The position numbers and the translations under genes were made by a program. From NCBI GenBank assembly GCA_013285645.1, contig JABDHJ010000008.1:61833-108656 (forward strand): a stretch of 46,824 nt of DNA, given 5' to 3'. The stretch comes from Verrucomicrobiota bacterium. GTDB taxonomy: Bacteria; Verrucomicrobiota; Verrucomicrobiia; Methylacidiphilales; UBA1321. The notes below the pieces were generated by a model, which had not been told where the DNA came from, ran no database searches, and saw nothing but the letters and a program-made list of their open reading frames with translations. Positions 39,427 through 46,824 of this stretch are shown in pieces. Positions within the stretch are counted from its first letter, which is position 1; each line of letters opens with the position of its first letter.

Positions 39427-41772
39427 TCAATTCGAAGGCACCGCCAGCCACGGTCGCAACTCGATAACAGGAGGGGAAGTTCCCTGGCTCGCTTGGAAAT
39501 GAATATCCACCGCGCCCGTCTGGTCGAGCGGCCAGACTTGGCAGGAATTTGTCACCGGAGTCGCATCGCGGTTGGAATTGAGTTGGCGGTCGCGCGGCGG
39601 AATTTGGAGCCAGTACCGAACATGGAGCGATTGAAGCCACGCATCGCTCGGCGGTGGTTCCGTGCCCATGACGAGAACATCGGCATGGAGATCAGGACGG
39701 GCGTTGAGAATATCCATCTGCGCCTGCAAACCGATCTTCCCAGCCCAGAGCAACGTTCGTCCTTCGGCATGAAAGAGGAGCACCAACGCTCGATCCTCCG
39801 CGCGAGTTTCGGGACTGTCCGGCGCGGGATGAAGAATCTCCACGGTAACGCCGGGAGCGAGATCAATACTCTGTCCCTGCTGCCATAATTCAACTTTCCC
39901 GCCCGAAAGCGCGGCCATGACAGGCACAGTTTTTTCCAATGGCGAGCGACTGGGCAAGCACGGAACAACCAGGTGCTTCGGACGAAAATCCCGGGCGATC
40001 ATCTCCGCTCCACCGTTATCAGGACCACTCATCTGCGCGAGGACCAGGCCATCGAGTCGATTGATGCCGTAGAACTGCAGAAGATGCCACGTGGCCGATG
40101 GCGTGGGACTTTCGCGCCCCGTGTTGATCAGCCACGCGCCTTTCGGAGTTCGAACAAGAAGACACGCACTCTCCTGCAGAGGGGCAACGATGAACGAGGG
40201 GGTTGGAGAAGTGATCGCGCGGAGATCAGGAACATTGATCGAGGCTCCGGAATGATGGGCCAGGTATCCAACGAAGAGGATAAGCAACTGGGCCAGCAGC
40301 CAGTTGGCATTATTAAGCAGCGCGGCCCATGTCGTGCTCAAAAGCGACGCTGTTATGCTCAACGTACCCACGATGGTGATGAATCCGGCCAGCGGCACGA
40401 CCACCAGGTTGGCGAAAATGGAGATGGGCGTGACCTGATGGAAATCAATCGCGGTGATCGGTTCACTGACCAGCGTGGCAGCAATGGACGCGCCCAGAAG
40501 CGCACCGATCCATCGCCATGCTTTTTCTTCGCGCCTCTGCGAGGGCACAAGCAAGTCGCGGGGCAAAAGAGGATCGTGATGGAATGGACGATCCAGTAGT
40601 CGCATCAGTGGCGGCGCGATGAGAATCAATCCCAATACCACACCGAAGGAAAGCTGCGCGCCCGGATCGATCAGGATAGCCGGATTCCAAATCAACATGG
40701 CGAAAAACGCGAGCGACCAGCAGCCCAGCGCGTTCAGCGGACGCCCCAATCGCCAGGCGAGCAAAACCGCAAGAGCCATGACTGTAGCTCGCACTGCGCT
40801 CGAGGGCGAGCCCGTAAGAAGGCAGTAAAGGAGCACGATGGGCGCGAGTGTCCATGCCCAACGCCAACGAACGAGACCGCAAAGTTGCAGCAGAATCATG
40901 GCGACGACGATCATCTCCGCGATGTTCTGGCCGCTAACCGCAAAAACGTGGAGCGTACCAGTCCGGCGAAAATCCTGCTCGATGTCCGGAGGAATTTCCT
41001 GGCGATACCCAATGAGCATCCCCGCCAGAAAATCGCCCGTGCGCGGATCTTTCTCCAGGCCAATTTGCAGACGATCATAAGCCCAGTCACGCAAGCGAAA
41101 GGAAAGAGTCTGCCACCAATTGCCACAGCCGGTCTCGATTCGTTGCCAATCCGATGCGGTGATCGTCGCGTGATAATAGATACCGTGCGCAGCCTCCCAC
41201 GCGCGATAATCGAGTTGCCCCGGAGTAAGCGTGGGCGGAACCGTCTCAATCGGCGCGGCGAATTCGATGCGATCGCCGCACTGGAGTTCCTTGGCCGGAC
41301 CAACCAGCATGCAACTCACATCGCCCTGCGCCGATTGCCAGGGAACGTCGATGTCGGCCCCGAAAAGGCGTCCGCCGGTCGGTCTCCAGGCTTCCACACT
41401 TAAGACAAACTCCGTGTGATCGACCGATCTGCGTGTGACGTGCGTCGAGAGCTGTGCCGCCGGTTCTTCGATGATCATTCCGCGCCATTGCGTGGTGGCG
41501 AAGGTTTTTTCGTCAGGCAACCGCCGGAGATCATCCGTCGAAATGGAGGCGTTAAGCAGGAGGGTGAAGGCCAACCCCGCGCAGGCCGTGAAGACGTAAA
41601 AGGCGGCAACCGATGCCATTTCCTTACGGACAAATATCAACCAAAGCCCACCGGAAAGCCCCCAGACGACAAGCGCCGCACGTAGCGTGATAATCCCATC
41701 AAGACCAAGCAGACATCCCAGTGCGAACGCGATGCTGACGAAAAGAGCGGTGCGCGCAGCGACAGCATTCAC
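39427..41772 (-). CDS. comEC: ComEC/Rec2 family DNA-uptake channel with degenerate C-terminal domain
   Basis: 781 residues. The N-terminal part has several spans and the soluble OB-like region (residues 60-230). The competence core holds HVFAVSGQNIAEMIV and LTGSPSSAVRATVMALAVLL near residues 280-340, with many spans after. The C-terminal metallo-beta-lactamase-like domain (about residues 520-781) has lost its ligands: the usual THPxxDHxGG reads AQMSGPDNGG, the GD motif reads GKIG, and HHGS reads GTEP. Translocates single-stranded DNA across the inner membrane; nuclease activity of the C-terminus seems lost. No comEA or pilus genes nearby. Confidence 0.88.
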   Translation of the reverse strand: MNAVAARTALFVSIAFALGCLLGLDGIITLRAALVVWGLSGGLWLIFVRKEMASVAAFYVFTACAGLAFTLLLNASISTDDLRRLPDEKTFATTQWRGMIIEEPAAQLSTHVTRRSVDHTEFVLSVEAWRPTGGRLFGADIDVPWQSAQGDVSCMLVGPAKELQCGDRIEFAAPIETVPPTLTPGQLDYRAWEAAHGIYYHATITASDWQRIETGCGNWWQTLSFRLRDWAYDRLQIGLEKDPRTGDFLAGMLIGYRQEIPPDIEQDFRRTGTLHVFAVSGQNIAEMIVVAMILLQLCGLVRWRWAWTLAPIVLLYCLLTGSPSSAVRATVMALAVLLAWRLGRPLNALGCWSLAFFAMLIWNPAILIDPGAQLSFGVVLGLILIAPPLMRLLDRPFHHDPLLPRDLLVPSQRREEKAWRWIGALLGASIAATLVSEPITAIDFHQVTPISIFANLVVVPLAGFITIVGTLSITASLLSTTWAALLNNANWLLAQLLILFVGYLAHHSGASINVPDLRAITSPTPSFIVAPLQESACLLVRTPKGAWLINTGRESPTPSATWHLLQFYGINRLDGLVLAQMSGPDNGGAEMIARDFRPKHLVVPCLPSRSPLEKTVPVMAALSGGKVELWQQGQSIDLAPGVTVEILHPAPDSPETRAEDRALVLLFHAEGRTLLWAGKIGLQAQMDILNARPDLHADVLVMGTEPPPSDAWLQSLHVRYWLQIPPRDRQLNSNRDATPVTNSCQVWPLDQTGAVDIHFQASQGTSPPVIELRPWLAVPSN

Positions 41773-41854
41773 CTTGGCCTAGCACGCTACTGACAAAAGC
41801 CATTATTAATCGGTCACATCGGATTTTTTTGCAGGGTAACCGGGACAACTTGGG

Positions 41855-41959
41855 ACCCTCTGCGAAACTTTCACATTTAGCATTAGTCATCCTGAGCTTG
41901 TCGAAGGATCAGTTCGGTCTGCCTTGTTCCTCGTTCCCAAATGGAGTTTGGGAACGAGA
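41855..41959. repeat. Dispersed repeat plus REP hairpin
   Basis: 41855-41925 is the third copy of the GTCATCCTGAGC family. 41930-41958 (CTCGTTCCCAAA-TGGAG-TTTGGGAACGAG) is the exact reverse complement of the REP at 15601-15629. Sits 18 bp downstream of the rhodanese gene stop. Confidence 0.85.
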
Positions 41960-41977
41960 AAGTAGATCTGATCTCGC

Positions 41978-42763
41978 CTACACCAACCTATCTTCTTCCA
42001 GATCGATCAAATCAAAATAAGTTTCGACCTTCTTCTTGGTCGGCGCACAAACCGCTCGGCGTTGCTCAAAGGCGGCCGCCTTTTCAGCTGAATCGGGTTT
42101 GCGATTGACGAACTTATTGTTGAAATCGGTGATGGCGTGATCGCTCGGCCACGCGGGCCCGAGATGTTCCTTGAGCGCGTTGACCACGCCTTCGTCGGTG
42201 GGATTTTTGGTCACGATCTGCTCGAAGATCGCGCCTTCAAGGCAGAGAAAATCGAGCAACGTCTTGTCGAAGCCGAAGGTGAGATAATTGTATCCCGGCA
42301 ACTTGCCCGCGGGGAAAAGCCGGGCCTTGTCGATCATGCGCGGCAAATGGTAAAGGCCACCAAGCTTCTCATGCGGACTGCGCGGCGGAACTTCGGGTGC
42401 AGTCGAAATGGGCAGGCCCAGTTCGCGCCATCCTTTGAATCCGCCATTGACCGAGACCACATTGATGTAGCCCATCTTTTGAAGACTATCGGCCACCAAA
42501 GCGGACCGGTAACCGCCGCCGCAATAAGCCACGATGCGCGCCTTGGTATCGGGAATGCGTTGCTCGACATCGCGCTCGATGACGCCTTTGCCGAGATGAA
42601 CCGCGCCGGGCGCGTGACCGGCATGCCACTCGCTTTCTTCGCGGACATCCACAAGATAAACGCCAGCCTTCTTGGCTTCGACGTAGGCATCGTGGACGGA
42701 GATTTCTTTAACGCGACTTTTGGCGTCATTGACCAGTTTGAGGAATTGCGGGCTATGCAGCAT
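41978..42763 (-). CDS. Rhodanese-DUF5069 fusion protein
   Basis: 261 residues. Residues 15-120 are a rhodanese domain: YLVDVREESEWHAGHAPGAVHLG, then the active-site loop YCGGGYRSALVA with Cys, then VVSVNGGFKGWRELGLP. Residues 130-261 are a DUF5069 domain (GGLYHLPRMIDKARLFPAGKLPGYNY, DKTLLDFL, DEGVVNALKEHLG). Rhodaneses carry sulfur as persulfide; the DUF5069 role is unknown. Soluble. Confidence 0.88.
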   Translation of the reverse strand: MLHSPQFLKLVNDAKSRVKEISVHDAYVEAKKAGVYLVDVREESEWHAGHAPGAVHLGKGVIERDVEQRIPDTKARIVAYCGGGYRSALVADSLQKMGYINVVSVNGGFKGWRELGLPISTAPEVPPRSPHEKLGGLYHLPRMIDKARLFPAGKLPGYNYLTFGFDKTLLDFLCLEGAIFEQIVTKNPTDEGVVNALKEHLGPAWPSDHAITDFNNKFVNRKPDSAEKAAAFEQRRAVCAPTKKKVETYFDLIDLEEDRLV

Positions 42764-42870
42764 GGTGAGGAGCTACATTGGCGCAGATTCGCGCAGGTTC
42801 AAGTGCGCGTATGGTTTCAGCTCATAAAAACATTCCCTGCCTCTAGCCAAAACAGCGTTGTGATGGCACC

Positions 42871-43728
42871 TTGGAAATGATGCAGGCACACGCGTGGCAG
42901 CTAAAAACTCGAATTCTGCACTGGCAGGAACGACCGCTCGTGATGGGGGTTCTCAATGTCACCCCTGACTCATTCTCGGACGGCGGCCAGTATCTCGATC
43001 CCGAAGCGGCGCTGGATCGTGCTCTGGAACTGGAAGCGCAAGGGGCGGATTTGCTCGATATCGGCGGCGAATCAACTCGGCCCGGTGCGGAATTGATCAG
43101 CGCGGAAGTGGAGCTGTCCCGGATATTGCCCGTGCTACGACGATTGCAGGGCCGCTTGAAAATCCCGCTATCAGTCGATACGTGGAAGTCTTCCGTGGCC
43201 ACCACCACCCTTAAAGAGGGCGCGGAGATCATCAATGACATCAGTGCCGGTCGATGGGACCCGCTATTATGGCAGACCATCGCGCAGCATCGGGCCGGTT
43301 ATGTCTTGATGCATGCGCTGGATCAACCAGCCACCATGCAAAAAAAACCAACTTACATCGACACCTCATCGGAGGTCGTCGATTTTCTAAGTAAGTTTCT
43401 GGCGCGTGCTGAGGAAAACGGACTCGCACTTGAATCGATTATCTGCGATCCGGGGTTCGGTTTCGGCAAGACACTCACCCACAATCTGGAACTTTTGAGA
43501 GATCTTGAAGCTTTTCGCGTGTTGCGACGTCCTATTCTGGTGGGCCTTTCGCGAAAATCTTTCATAAAATTAATTGGCGGTTCGGAGCCATTGGAGATAT
43601 CAAACGAATTGGCCCATATCTGGGCGGCGGCACGCGGCGCGGCGATCTGGCGGGTACACGACGTTCCCGCGGCATGGCGCACGGCGCGACTCGCCGGAGC
43701 CTTCGGGCGTGGAGCCAACGCAACATGA
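42871..43728 (+). CDS. folP: Dihydropteroate synthase
   Basis: 285 residues. PLVMGVLNVTPDSFSDGGQY is the diphosphate loop 1; DLLDIGGESTRPGAE is loop 2. SVDTWKSSVATTTLKEGAEIINDISAG, the Asp/Gly-rich CDPGFGFGKTLTHNLELLRD and VGLSRKSFI complete the pterin and pABA sites. Condenses pABA with dihydropterin pyrophosphate for folate. Its stop overlaps the cdaA start (ATGA), a known folP-cdaA arrangement. Confidence 0.95.
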   Translation: MEMMQAHAWQLKTRILHWQERPLVMGVLNVTPDSFSDGGQYLDPEAALDRALELEAQGADLLDIGGESTRPGAELISAEVELSRILPVLRRLQGRLKIPLSVDTWKSSVATTTLKEGAEIINDISAGRWDPLLWQTIAQHRAGYVLMHALDQPATMQKKPTYIDTSSEVVDFLSKFLARAEENGLALESIICDPGFGFGKTLTHNLELLRDLEAFRVLRRPILVGLSRKSFIKLIGGSEPLEISNELAHIWAAARGAAIWRVHDVPAAWRTARLAGAFGRGANAT

Positions 43729-44534
43729 GCACCTATCTACACGACCATGTTTCCCTCGTGATTGAGTTCGGACGCTCGCTCATCGAGATCCTGATCCTGA
43801 CATCGGGCATCTACTATATGTGGAAGCTGTTTCGGGGAACACGCGGCGCCCGCGTGCTGGCGGGGTTTGGTTTTCTGCTGGCGTTGCTCTCACTGATGTC
43901 TTACGCCCTCCACTTGCAGGTCATTGAAAAGCTCCTGAGCTTCTCTCCCATTTTCGTACTGACCTCGCTCGTGATCATCTTTCAACCGGAGTTGCGCCGC
44001 ATTTTTGCCGAACTGGGCAGCCGCCCCGTTTTCACCGCGCACCGGCAACAGGCCGAAGTAATCGAGACGGTGATCAACGCCCTGGAACAATTGCAACTGG
44101 CCGGTCACGGCGCGCTGATTGCCTTCGAGCGCGAAATCACCTACGAGCCCGCCCGCGAAAACGGAACCATTCTGGATGCCGCCGTCAGTGAGGACTTGCT
44201 CGCGACCATCTTCTTTCCCAAGACCCCCCTCCATGACGGCGGAGTCGTCATTGTCCAAAATCGCATTGCAGTAGCCGCAGCGATCTTTCCTCTCACCCAA
44301 GCCGAAGGATTGCAACGCACCCTCGGCCTGCGCCACCGCGCGGCATTGGGGCTCAGCGACGAAACTGATGCCGCCGTGGTGATTCTCTCGGAAGAAACCG
44401 GGATTATTTCACTGGCCTATAACGGCGAACTGCGCCGCCCTCTCACCACCGACGAACTTCGTTCCCAACTCATCGCCATCCTGTTACTGAATAAAGCTGA
44501 TGAAAAATCTCTTGTTGAACAACTGGCAGGCTAA
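43725..44534 (+). CDS. cdaA: Diadenylate cyclase CdaA
   Basis: 269 residues from the ATG at 43725, overlapping folP. Three N-terminal membrane segments (LIEILILTSGIYYMW, VLAGFGFLLALLSLMSY, SFSPIFVLTSLVIIF) then the DAC domain. TPLHDGGVVIVQNRIAVAAAIFPL is the DGA motif with Ala changed to Gly, and GLRHRAALGLSDETDAAVVILSEETG has the RHR motif. Makes c-di-AMP from two ATP at the membrane, controlling potassium and envelope homeostasis. Downstream is a CdaR stub. Confidence 0.94.
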   Translation: MSTYLHDHVSLVIEFGRSLIEILILTSGIYYMWKLFRGTRGARVLAGFGFLLALLSLMSYALHLQVIEKLLSFSPIFVLTSLVIIFQPELRRIFAELGSRPVFTAHRQQAEVIETVINALEQLQLAGHGALIAFEREITYEPARENGTILDAAVSEDLLATIFFPKTPLHDGGVVIVQNRIAVAAAIFPLTQAEGLQRTLGLRHRAALGLSDETDAAVVILSEETGIISLAYNGELRRPLTTDELRSQLIAILLLNKADEKSLVEQLAG

Positions 44535-44643
44535 GCTCATTTCTTTCCTCATCGCCGTCGCGATCTGGACTTATCTGCGCAACCTCGTCGACCCCAGTTT
44601 CTTCGATCGCCTGGTCACCGGCACGTTCACACCCGGCCGGTAA
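44500..44643 (+). CDS. CdaR (YbbR) N-terminal stub, 47 residues
   Basis: The ATG at 44500 overlaps the last 35 bases of cdaA. MKNLLLNNWQAKLISFLIAV continues AIWTYLRNLVDPSF, the conserved N-terminal membrane helix of CdaR/YbbR, and stops at TPGR. All the repeated YbbR beta domains (normally 200-400 residues) are missing. Coupling and position suggest real expression; it may still bind CdaA through the membrane helix. Confidence 0.7.
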   Translation: MKNLLLNNWQAKLISFLIAVAIWTYLRNLVDPSFFDRLVTGTFTPGR

Positions 44644-44649
44644 TCAGCC

Positions 44650-44850
44650 TCCCCTTGTAGCGGCGGTCTATGCCCGCCGTGCCTTTCACTGGTCGCCGCC
44701 GATGTCCCATCTGAGATGCCTCCCTCCGAGGTAGCCGCCGCAGGCTCGGCGGCGGTGCCTTCCCTGCCTTCGGTAGCCGTCGCGCGCCGCCGCGACGGTT
44801 CCCTTCCGTGGTAGCCCGCGATCTCCGAGCGCGGGTCTCGGCATCATCCG
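44650..44850. repeat. GGTAGCCGCCG-type hairpin modules
   Basis: Several tandem modules: TAGCGGCGGTCTATGCCCGCC, GAGGTAGCCGCCGCAGGCTC...GGCGGCGGTGCCTT, GGTAGCCGTCGCGCGCC...GGCGACGG-like and GTAGCCCGCGATCTCCGAGC. Each folds on itself. No gene seen in 44644-45036. Confidence 0.7.
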
Positions 44851-44883
44851 TCACGCGCCACGGCGGTGCACTTCTTATTTTCA

Positions 44884-44998
44884 GGCAATCCCAAAGGGAT
44901 GCCAGCACCCTAGCCGATGGTTGAGCGTAGCGACACCACCGGTTTTCTTCCATCAAGGTATTTCACCCCGGATGGGGTGACAGCACCTCCGACACACC
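44884..44998. repeat. Second-type intergenic element with CACCCC hairpin
   Basis: TCCCAAAGGGA near 44889, a GTTGAGCGTAGCGACACC stretch, then TCACCCC-GGAT-GGGGTGA at about 44964-44981. Its composite appearance recalls dispersed intergenic units of this phylum, from memory; single copy in this window. Confidence 0.45.
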
Positions 44999-45036
44999 TT
45001 TGCAAGCCCAACGGATTATGCGACTGTTACTCAGGC

Positions 45037-45498
45037 ATGAGCACCCAAACCGAATCCCCCACCCAGGAAAGCCTCACCTCCGAGCGCTACCCCATGCTCC
45101 TCTTCTTCGACGGCGAATGCGCCTTCTGCAACCGCTGGGTCAACAAGGTCAAGCTGGCCGATCACGCGCACCGCATCCGCTACGGTACCAAGCAGGGCCA
45201 CACCTTCCAACAGCGAGTCGCACCGTCCCATCCTAAATTCGCAAAAGTCGAATCCGTCGTGCTCGTCAAACGACGCCCCGACGGCAGCGAAGATTTTCTG
45301 ATCCGCAGCGCTTCGATCCGCGAAGTCATCAAGGGATTACCAGAGTTCCGCTTCTTTGAGGTCGTCTTACAAATCTTCCCGACGTTCCTCAGCGACATCG
45401 GCTACCGCATCTTCTCCAAGCTCCGCACCCCCCTCTTCGGCAAATGGCACCATTGCCGCGTCCCCATCGAAGACGACAAGCAGCTATTCGTGGATTGA
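45037..45498 (+). CDS. DCC family thiol-disulfide oxidoreductase (DUF393)
   Basis: 153 residues from the ATG at 45037. PMLLFFDGECAFCNRWVNKV has the DGxCxxC redox motif; IRSASIREVIKGLPEFRFFEVVLQIFPTFLSDIGYRIFSK is the conserved helical half. Likely a thioredoxin-fold reductant of unknown substrate. Convergent with the TIR gene, only 11 bp apart. Confidence 0.88.
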   Translation: MSTQTESPTQESLTSERYPMLLFFDGECAFCNRWVNKVKLADHAHRIRYGTKQGHTFQQRVAPSHPKFAKVESVVLVKRRPDGSEDFLIRSASIREVIKGLPEFRFFEVVLQIFPTFLSDIGYRIFSKLRTPLFGKWHHCRVPIEDDKQLFVD

Positions 45499-45509
45499 AT
45501 TTAAAATTG

Positions 45510-46328
45510 TTATTCTTTTTTTGGTTCAATTGGCTTCGCGTCAATATCGTGTTGCAACAAATCCCATAAACCAGCCTTAGGTGGTTCTGGTAAGTTTGTG
45601 CGCAAATATTCCAAGATTGCCGCATTATCAGGAGGCGAATCAAAGAGAGAGAAAGGATTTGTGTTGGTGCCGCTAAGCCATGGATTATGTAATCCAGACC
45701 CAGGCGTGTGGGCGCTTATATCATTGGCTGTAGATCGAATTTCACCTATCTCAGCTTCGATTTGATTAAAGCGTAAACTCATTTGCCTAGTGGCCTCCAA
45801 AACTTCAGCAAGCATGTCATCGGTCGGACGCGGCGCAATCTCAACAGTAGGAATTTTTTGCGCCTCTAGAATTTTCTCCTCTAATTTCGGCCACATCGCA
45901 TCGAATATTGTAGTCAGCTGAGCCTCGTCTAATTTTTTTACGGAGTCGTTGTTTAGGTCTGACATTAGTTTAAATACACTGACGCGAGTGCAGAGCGTAT
46001 GATTGAACTGAGCCAGAGGTCCTTGCACGTCTTCTATTTTTAAATCGATCAAAAACGTTTTGAGACTTGCTTCGCCTACCCCTCTAGCGATAGCTCCGGA
46101 TTCAAATAATATCCAAGGTGAGTCCTTGTTTTCAGCTGTCAGACATATAATACCGGCCTTTGCATCTTTGAGACCCTCCTGAATCTTTGAGAACCAAGGC
46201 GCCCCGCTGGAAATATCGTTTGGTGAAAACCAAGGTGTTATTGACTGCAATACGAGCGGCATCCATCCGTTTAAAGCCTCCGCCACCGCCCGGCTTTTGC
46301 GGCCCGACCAGCTAATGAAGACCTTCAT
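45510..46328 (-). CDS. TIR-domain protein, possible NADase effector
   Basis: 272 residues. KVFISWSGRKSRAVAEALNG opens a TIR domain; ITPWFSPNDISSGAPWFSKI and AGIICLTAENKDSPWILFESGAI follow, with the Glu of FESGAI (residue 76) at the catalytic position of TIR NAD hydrolases. Residues 120-200 are helical, with LEATRQMSLRFNQIEAEIGEI coiled-coil; the C-terminus is polar. No membrane span. More A+T rich than its neighbours, suggesting acquisition. Family members act in abortive-infection immunity or NAD signalling; no partner such as a Thoeris ThsA or STAND sensor is adjacent. Confidence 0.85.
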   Translation of the reverse strand: MKVFISWSGRKSRAVAEALNGWMPLVLQSITPWFSPNDISSGAPWFSKIQEGLKDAKAGIICLTAENKDSPWILFESGAIARGVGEASLKTFLIDLKIEDVQGPLAQFNHTLCTRVSVFKLMSDLNNDSVKKLDEAQLTTIFDAMWPKLEEKILEAQKIPTVEIAPRPTDDMLAEVLEATRQMSLRFNQIEAEIGEIRSTANDISAHTPGSGLHNPWLSGTNTNPFSLFDSPPDNAAILEYLRTNLPEPPKAGLWDLLQHDIDAKPIEPKKE

Positions 46329-46481
46329 GAAACTCTTTTTACATCACTAAACGCGATTGTAGCAACTATTCTATATTTTAGTTTATTCGATCCGAATATT
46401 CGCGCTTTTCAGTTCTATTTCGATAACATCTTTCGAGGTACCTTGTTGCCTGCACCTTTACACATGAAGTAATGTCCGATC

Positions 46482-46643
46482 ATGCAATATAAAATTCTGA
46501 TCGCAAAATCTACGAATGAACTTGAACAGTATGTTGCTTTGCACTTAGGACAAGGTTGGAAGCTACAGGGCGGCGTTGCAGTGACTTCTGCGACTGGTCC
46601 TAATGGTACGGATGTCGCTTTTTTTCAAGCTGTAGTAAAGTGA
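46482..46643 (+). CDS. DUF1737 small protein
   Basis: 53 residues. MQYKILIAKSTNELEQYVAL then LGQGWKLQGGVAVT and FFQAVVK fit the short DUF1737 fold (beta-alpha-beta with a GW-x-PxGG-like turn). Function unknown. It is divergent from the TIR gene across a 153-bp A+T-rich gap. Confidence 0.7.
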   Translation: MQYKILIAKSTNELEQYVALHLGQGWKLQGGVAVTSATGPNGTDVAFFQAVVK

Positions 46644-46651
46644 GTGGCAGT

Positions 46652-46824
<173 letters not shown>

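Overview
The window looks like a chromosomal segment of a Verrucomicrobiota bacterium. This rests on a giant beta-strand-repeat protein ending in a PEP-CTERM anchor, a DUF1800/DUF1501 secreted pair, several Gfo/Idh/MocA oxidoreductases with a sugar isomerase-like partner, a sulfatase-like enzyme next to a sulfotransferase, and a G+C-rich background with abundant intergenic repeats. The phylum call is inference; no rRNA is present.

Layout. 1-6.1 kb: a secreted repeat protein, a broken tRNA-Ala and a 1628-residue PEP-CTERM protein. 6.5-9.46 kb: a 2956-bp transposon with an IS1-family transposase, perfect 21-bp inverted ends, an 8-bp target duplication (AAAATGCC) and about 1.7 kb of cargo, inserted in a host repeat. 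9.5-16.7 kb: a sugar/sulfate module (sulfotransferase, sulfatase-like protein, three oxidoreductases, sugar isomerase-like protein) with a divergent AraC regulator. 16.7-17.8 kb: PSGHS acid phosphatase, repeat block, tRNA-Thr. 17.9-21.4 kb: an A+T-richer operon of two unrecognised proteins and a KGGVGR-variant ATPase with TPRs, the best candidate for an undescribed system. 21.7-26.0 kb: small lipoprotein and a five-gene CheA-like signalling operon without receptor or CheW. 26.2-30 kb: deacetylase, membrane protein, LexA, HAD hydrolase, small secreted protein. 30.2-32.6 kb: dihydroorotase, a REP-associated transposase (RAYT) between two inverted REP hairpins, and an AbrB-like protein. 32.8-38.5 kb: DUF1800/DUF1501 pair, pheS, a PUR-like protein, an aldo/keto reductase. 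38.9-44.6 kb: membrane-anchored protein, ComEC with a degenerate C-terminal domain, rhodanese-DUF5069 fusion, folP, cdaA and a 47-residue CdaR stub. 45-46.8 kb: DCC thiol oxidoreductase, TIR protein, DUF1737 protein and the C-terminal end of thioredoxin reductase.

Repeats. Four families recur between genes: RAYT-type REPs (CGTTCCCAA...TTGGGAACG), a block around GTCATCCTGAGCTTGTCGAA, a GGTAGCCGCCG hairpin module, and a CCGAAGCTTGCTTCGG dyad. The transposon sits inside a copy of the last two. A related uninterrupted copy at 17509-17552 serves as an in-window empty site.

Starts, domains and family names were assigned by reading; no database search was run.
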